The position numbers and the translations under genes are program-made. Positions 59,594-64,000 of a DNA stretch of 64,000 nucleotides are shown piece by piece. Numbering within the stretch: the stretch's first letter is position 1; each line of letters opens with the position of its first letter. This DNA is from Lepidurus packardi (Eukaryota; Arthropoda; Branchiopoda; Notostraca; Triopsidae), in NCBI GenBank assembly GCA_023053545.1, contig JAKZAN010000164.1, positions 1-64,000 on the forward strand. Direction: 5' to 3'. The notes beneath the pieces are model-generated. The model did not search any database. It was not told the DNA's origin and saw only the letters and a program-made list of their open reading frames with translations.

Positions 59594-62251
59594 ATGTCCA
59601 ACGTGCTCTACAACGTGCATTGGAAGGAGGCCATCAACGAGCTACTCGAGAACCTGCAGGAGGAGTACGAGCCCCTCGATGAAAACCTCAACGACAAGGG
59701 GCTAACCTACGAGCGTAAAGATGAGGAGTGGTTCAAATTTTACTCCCACCTTTACGTGAAGTACATCCACTGCTACAAGTTCCTCGAGGATGCCTATGAC
59801 CAACTCCTTCACCCCCAGAAGCGCACACTTCTAAAAGAAATGCTCGAGTCCACCATGCTCAGGCTCTATGAAGTCAAAATGGTAACACCCCTCCTCAATA
59901 ACCTTCCCGCAGAGTCTCATCAAATACAATACCAACACCAACGCAGTCCGCAGCGAATACATCAACCTCGACGAGGTGCTGCTTGAGATGCGCGTCAGAC
60001 CCCACGAAATCGAGATGTACGTCCCACGCTACTTCAAAGATGACACCAACCGTATTCCCTTTCATATAACCATTCACTCTTACCATCGTGTTACCCACTA
60101 CAGCCGACAAAGAAAAGCGCAACCAACTTGTCGACAAGTTCCTCCTGGACTTGCGAGAAACCAACCTTCCTGAAGAATAAATATTTGAAGCTCCCGTCAA
60201 GCTCCAGGAAGAATCCTTTGAGACTGCTCTCAGAGCAATCCAGAAGATCGAGAGAGGTCGCCAAGGTATCGTTAGAGCTCTCAAAGCAAGCTACCTCCGT
60301 AAGAAGGAGCAGACCCGCAGAAATAGACAAGCTAACCCCGGTTATGCAGATCTTGAACCTGAAGAACTCATAAAGTAGCAGGTCACAAGCGTCCAGAAAG
60401 CGGTGCGAGCCTTTTTGGCAAAGCGTAAAGTGGACAGGATGAGGACCGAAGAACTCATCTTCTTGGGCATGATGAAAAGACCAACCAATCCAAAGGATCC
60501 CAATTCATTGGAGTTCAAGAACAACCAGAAGAGGGAACAGATGAAGAGAGCACAGAAGGAACAAGAAAAGACATATAAAAATACAGTGACAGAGCTCAAA
60601 GAGCAGCTACTTGAGAATTGGGAGGAGCCTCTCAAAGAAAAGATGCTCAGAGACAGGCACATGTGGATTGCTGAGGTCATGGAGAGGAATGAATTCAATA
60701 AGATTCCCAACTCAGCTCAGGAGTACTATGATAAAGATAAGGTCAAAATGCCTCTATCGCCTGAAGAAGAAGAGAGGTTGGCCAAAGAGGAGGAACTCAA
60801 GAAGAAGAACAAAAAGAAGGGAAAGAAGAAGAAAGTACTCTCCGAAAGGGAACAGTTCGAGAAGGACAATCCGAAAAATGGCCCAACGGAGACTGTGATG
60901 AAGTTGCAGGAGCAGATCGACAAGCATACTAAGAACTGGAAAGAGGCTCCGACAGTTGAAGAGGGTCCCGATGTCAGCAAGATAAAGGAAGTTGTCCTGC
61001 CTGAGGTCGAAGAGCAGATCAAGAACATAGTGGATGATATGATCGAGTTGGAACTGGCAAACCTGCGCATTAAGTTCAAGAAGAAGAAGGGAAAGAAGAA
61101 AAAGAAGAAGAAGAAGAAGAAAAAGAAGAAGAAAGGTATCAAGGTACCTGGCTGGAAGGAGATACAGAAGATCCCACCTCTTGATCAGATTGGCCATCTC
61201 GTCGACTACGGTGTTATCAAGAAGCTCCTTCCCGCCTCGATGGAGGACCTCATCGGCGAGCCTAACCTCCTCAGAACCAAGTAGGAAAAGAACAGCGAGC
61301 TCATGCCAGACCCCACTATGTTCGATATCCGCCAGATCCTGGTTTAGATGATTGCACTACCTCTCGGATCACAATATATCCGAGAGCGAGCAGAGAAGCT
61401 TCACTACTTCTTGTTCTTCGGCCCTCAAGGCTCGGGGAAAACTCTGGCCATCCGAGCTCTTGCCCATGAGTGCGATGCCCTGATCTTAGAACTGTCTCCG
61501 CAGACGATTGAGCCTAAGATTAACGATAAAAAGTAGTTGAACAAAATGATCGCCATGACCTTCAATGTGGCTAAGACATTCTCACCAGCCATCATCTACA
61601 TGGACGAAGTCTAGCACATCTTCAAAGCGAAGAAAAAGAAGAAGAAAGGTGCAGGAGGTGCCGCTGGTCCTAACTTTACTAAGCTCCGCAAACCTCTCAC
61701 CAAGTACAAGAAGAAGGTGCTGAAGAAGGAAGATAGGGTAGCAGTTATTGCGTGCACGAACAGACCTTGGGACATGAACAAGAAGTTTATCAAGGCATTC
61801 GCACAGAAGAAATTCTACTTCCCTTTCCCCAACTACGGAACCCGCAAGGCACTATTCGAACACTTCATGGAAGAGAAGGGAGTGACCCTGCCTGACACCT
61901 TCCCTATCACAACAGTCGCCCACGTGACCGAAGGCTATACCGGTGGAAACGTAAATAACCTTCTTTATAAAATCTATCTAAATATGTTGAGTTTAGTTCC
62001 GAGAGGCAATAAATAAGGTACTTACTGAACGGAGGTTGATGGTGCTCAAGGACAAGAAGAACTTGAGGCCGCTGCATATCAACGAGCTGGTCGGTCCTTT
62101 GGTGAACCAACCCTCCACCTACTTGGAAGAATACGAGAAGTTCCGGGAGTTCAACGATGACGTTACAGGGATCAAGGCCCGGCGCGATAAGAAGAACAAA
62201 CCGGAAGGCGAAGAAGACAAGAAGGACAAGAAGGACGCGAAGAAGAAGTGA
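59594..62251 (+). CDS. IQCA1: DRC11/IQCA1, IQ-motif AAA ATPase-like
   Basis: About 835-850 aa. Introns at 59882-59912 (31 nt), 60052-60103 (52 nt) and one near the 3' end (either 61951-62017 or a 22-nt one ending at 62017; both keep frame). The N-terminus matches IQCA1 (LYVKYIHCYKFLEDAYDQLLHPQKR). Next come an IQ-like QKAVRAFLAKRK, a long Lys-rich region with a poly-Lys run (61075-61134), then an AAA domain with FGPQGSGKT (Walker A), a Walker B-like IYMDEV, ACTNRPWD and FPNYGTRKALFEHF. The C-terminus is KK-rich. DRC11 is part of the nexin-dynein regulatory complex (family knowledge). A TAG in the Walker B segment aligns with Glu of IQCA1. Confidence 0.88.
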
Positions 62252-62425
62252 TTTATTGAGGCTGTTTGGCAATCCATCAAGTACAAACTAGTAATAATAA
62301 GTCCTGAAACGGATGAGACTTAAATCAGTTGCACGAGGATACCTTGTGGTTTATAATTTATTATCATACGCGAAAATAACACTACCTACTCGCAAGCATC
62401 AATAGTCACGAACAACACAGAATCT

Positions 62426-62653
62426 ATGGGTGCATGTCTTGATATCTGTCTAGCATACCCTCCTGTCATGGGAGGAGGCTACAGAGGTTTCGGCCAAGGA
62501 TACGGAGGCGGATATGGAGGCGGATATGGAGGAGGATACGGAGGAGGATACTTCGATGGCCCATCCCATCATCACGGAGGCTTCTTGCCTGGACAAGGAG
62601 GAGGATACTATGGAGGAGGTGGCTTCCACCATCACCACCATCACTGTGATTGA
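62426..62653 (+). CDS. small Gly/Tyr-rich peptide
   Basis: 75 aa, no intron, no TAA/TAG. Starts MGACLDIC, then tandem GGGYGGGYGGGY repeats, His-rich stretches, and ends with a run of six His followed by CD. Composition recalls Gly-rich secreted or structural peptides. Located between DRC11 and IVD. Repeat-driven sequence may be over-read, but the ATG/TGA frame is clean. Confidence 0.55.
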   Translation: MGACLDICLAYPPVMGGGYRGFGQGYGGGYGGGYGGGYGGGYFDGPSHHHGGFLPGQGGGYYGGGGFHHHHHHCD

Positions 62654-62831
62654 TTATGTCTGTACATATAACAATGTCATAGCCTTTTATCCGATTTACT
62701 TAACTGAGACCTGAGTTCCAGCGGGAACGATATCCCAATTTATCTTTTTGAGGTACAAGTAGAAACGGAAAATCTATCTAAAGAATATGTTCATCCATTA
62801 ACTTTTGAATAAGGCTATACTCTTTCATGCA

Positions 62832-64000
62832 TCATGGCTTCATCAGTTCCCTGCCCATCAACCAAAGTCTAATTTCCTGGGTTCCTGCACCGATCTCATA
62901 AAGTTTGGCATCCCTCAAGTACCTTCCGGTCGGATAGTCGTTGATGTAACCGTTACCCCCCAAAGCCTGGATTGACTCCAGAGCCACTTCTGTGCAGCAT
63001 TTCGAAGTGTACCAAATGACGCTAGCGCAGTCCAGATTGGACAGTTTGCCCTGGTCTACTACACTACATAGAGAGTACAACATGGCTCTGGAGCTCTGGA
63101 GCTTGCTGTACATTTCTGCAATCTTTCCCTGCATCAATTGGAACTCACCAATGGGTTTTCCGAATTGTTTGCGATCCTTAATATACGTAAGAGTAGTGTC
63201 GAAAGCAGATTGCATGATACCCACAGGGCCAGCCGCCAGCACCAGCCTTTCATAATCAAGGCCTGACATCAAGACGTAAACACCCTGATTCACTTTTCCT
63301 AAGATATTTTCCTCGGGAACCTCCACGTTTTCGAAGACTAGCTCACCAGTGTGCGACCCTCTCATGCCGAGTTTGTTCAGCTTCTGGGCAACTGAAAATC
63401 CCTTGGTTCCTTTTTCGACAAGGAAAGCTGTGATTCCCTTTTGATTCAACTCAGGCTCTGTCTTAGCATACACTACGAGGACATCAGCATCAGGTCCGTT
63501 GGTGATCCACATTTTGGAGCCATTGAGCACGTACTTGTTACCCTTTTTCTCGGCTCTCAACTTCATGGAGACGACATCTGAGCCAGCACCGGGTTCAGAC
63601 ATAGCCAAGGCTCCAATATGCTCGCCGGAGCAAAGTTTAGGAAGATACTTTTGCTTCTGCATTTCATTTCCGTGGCGAGTGATCTGGGCCAGGCACAGGG
63701 CAGTGTGAGCACCGTAAGACAAACCGATGGAGCCTGAAGCTCTGGACATTTCTTCCATAATTAGGGAGTGGGCTGTGTAGTTAAGGTCAGAACCACCGTA
63801 CTCGCTGGGAGTGGTAACTCCGAGAAGTCCCATCTCTCCGAACTCCCTCCAGAGGTGCATGGGGAACTGGTCAGTTTTATCGGTCTTATCAGCGAGGGGT
63901 GCTACTTTCTCATCAACGAACTTCCTAACAGTCTGGTGGAGCTCCGCAAGATCCCCATTAAAGTTGGCGATCTGGTGGAAGTTGATGTTGGCGAATCCAA
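62832..64000 (-). CDS. IVD: isovaleryl-CoA dehydrogenase (partial, runs off edge)
   Basis: 389 codons to the right edge; the N-terminus (transit peptide) is outside the window. Mitochondrial flavoenzyme of leucine breakdown. Landmarks: [61 protein letters not shown] (the IVD-type catalytic Glu), [22 protein letters not shown] and [18 protein letters not shown]. No in-frame TAA/TAG in the whole fragment, and codons are G/C-ending. TGA at 62832-62834. Upstream of the first window ATG, the frame continues to 64000. Confidence 0.96.
   Translation of the reverse strand, partial: GFANINFHQIANFNGDLAELHQTVRKFVDEKVAPLADKTDKTDQFPMHLWREFGEMGLLGVTTPSEYGGSDLNYTAHSLIMEEMSRASGSIGLSYGAHTALCLAQITRHGNEMQKQKYLPKLCSGEHIGALAMSEPGAGSDVVSMKLRAEKKGNKYVLNGSKMWITNGPDADVLVVYAKTEPELNQKGITAFLVEKGTKGFSVAQKLNKLGMRGSHTGELVFENVEVPEENILGKVNQGVYVLMSGLDYERLVLAAGPVGIMQSAFDTTLTYIKDRKQFGKPIGEFQLMQGKIAEMYSKLQSSRAMLYSLCSVVDQGKLSNLDCASVIWYTSKCCTEVALESIQALGGNGYINDYPTGRYLRDAKLYEIGAGTQEIRLWLMGRELMKP

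Noticed and set aside
60726..61142. Minus-strand Phe/Ser-rich ORF
   Set aside because: Antisense of the poly-Lys region of DRC11.
1..64000. Bacterial-style operons, CRISPR, IS elements, prophage
   Set aside because: No direct repeats with spacers, transposase motifs or ribosome-binding patterns seen; introns and the reassigned code show a ciliate nucleus.

Overview
This is a gene-dense stretch of a ciliate nuclear genome, most likely macronuclear. I count 43 protein-coding genes in 64 kb (about 1.5 kb per gene), on both strands, with short gaps and no recognisable mobile elements. Almost every gene is interrupted by in-frame TAA and TAG, while TGA closes each model, so the code is TGA = stop with TAA/TAG = sense. 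At positions where I can recall the homologue (PACRG, NPL4, N6AMT1, PRIM1, STX18, RING and coiled-coil proteins), TAA/TAG falls where the family has Glu more often than Gln. That matches the peritrich ciliate code (NCBI table 30; Vorticella/Carchesium/Epistylis group) better than the common UAR=Gln ciliate code. Product descriptions below read TAA/TAG as Glu; gene boundaries do not depend on Glu versus Gln. Introns are small (about 22 to 65 nt, rarely more than 100), GT..AG, and I placed most by requiring the conserved frame to continue and the total CDS length to be a multiple of three.

0-12.5 kb: hypothetical genes, the eRF1/N6 methyltransferase N6AMT1, a small coiled-coil protein, two secreted proteins side by side (a cysteine-rich module protein with one frameshift and a C39-like secreted protein), then an EZH-type SET histone methyltransferase and small membrane or basic proteins. 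12.6-24.2 kb: a CLEC16A/FPL-domain protein, an ER SNARE of syntaxin-18 type, nucleoporin NUP85, a CNOT4-like RRM protein and small hypotheticals. 24.4-31 kb: DDX52, the primase catalytic subunit PRIM1 (one +1 frameshift), the axonemal protein PACRG, and a RING protein. 31-38 kb: a coiled-coil protein, a ubiquitin-conjugating-fold protein whose catalytic Cys is Ser, a DENN protein and a mucolipin-like channel. 38-48.5 kb: acyl-CoA oxidase, an SF-assemblin-like protein, a secreted lysozyme-like protein, an SCYL2-like pseudokinase and NPL4 with extra zinc motifs. 48.8-64 kb: a DRC9/10-like protein, two large low-complexity proteins, another pseudokinase, the IQ-AAA protein DRC11, a Gly-rich peptide and isovaleryl-CoA dehydrogenase running off the right edge.

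The genes do not form operons; they are ordinary eukaryotic housekeeping and ciliary genes in random orientation. Recurring themes are cilium/cytoskeleton (PACRG, DRC11, DRC9/10-like, SF-assemblin-like), membrane traffic (STX18-like, CLEC16A, DENN, SCYL2, mucolipin) and ubiquitin (UBC fold, RING, NPL4, CNOT4). Peroxisomal-type acyl-CoA oxidase and mitochondrial IVD show an aerobic cell with normal organelles. No rRNA, CRISPR, insertion sequence or telomere repeat was recognised, and I could not identify a tRNA by eye.
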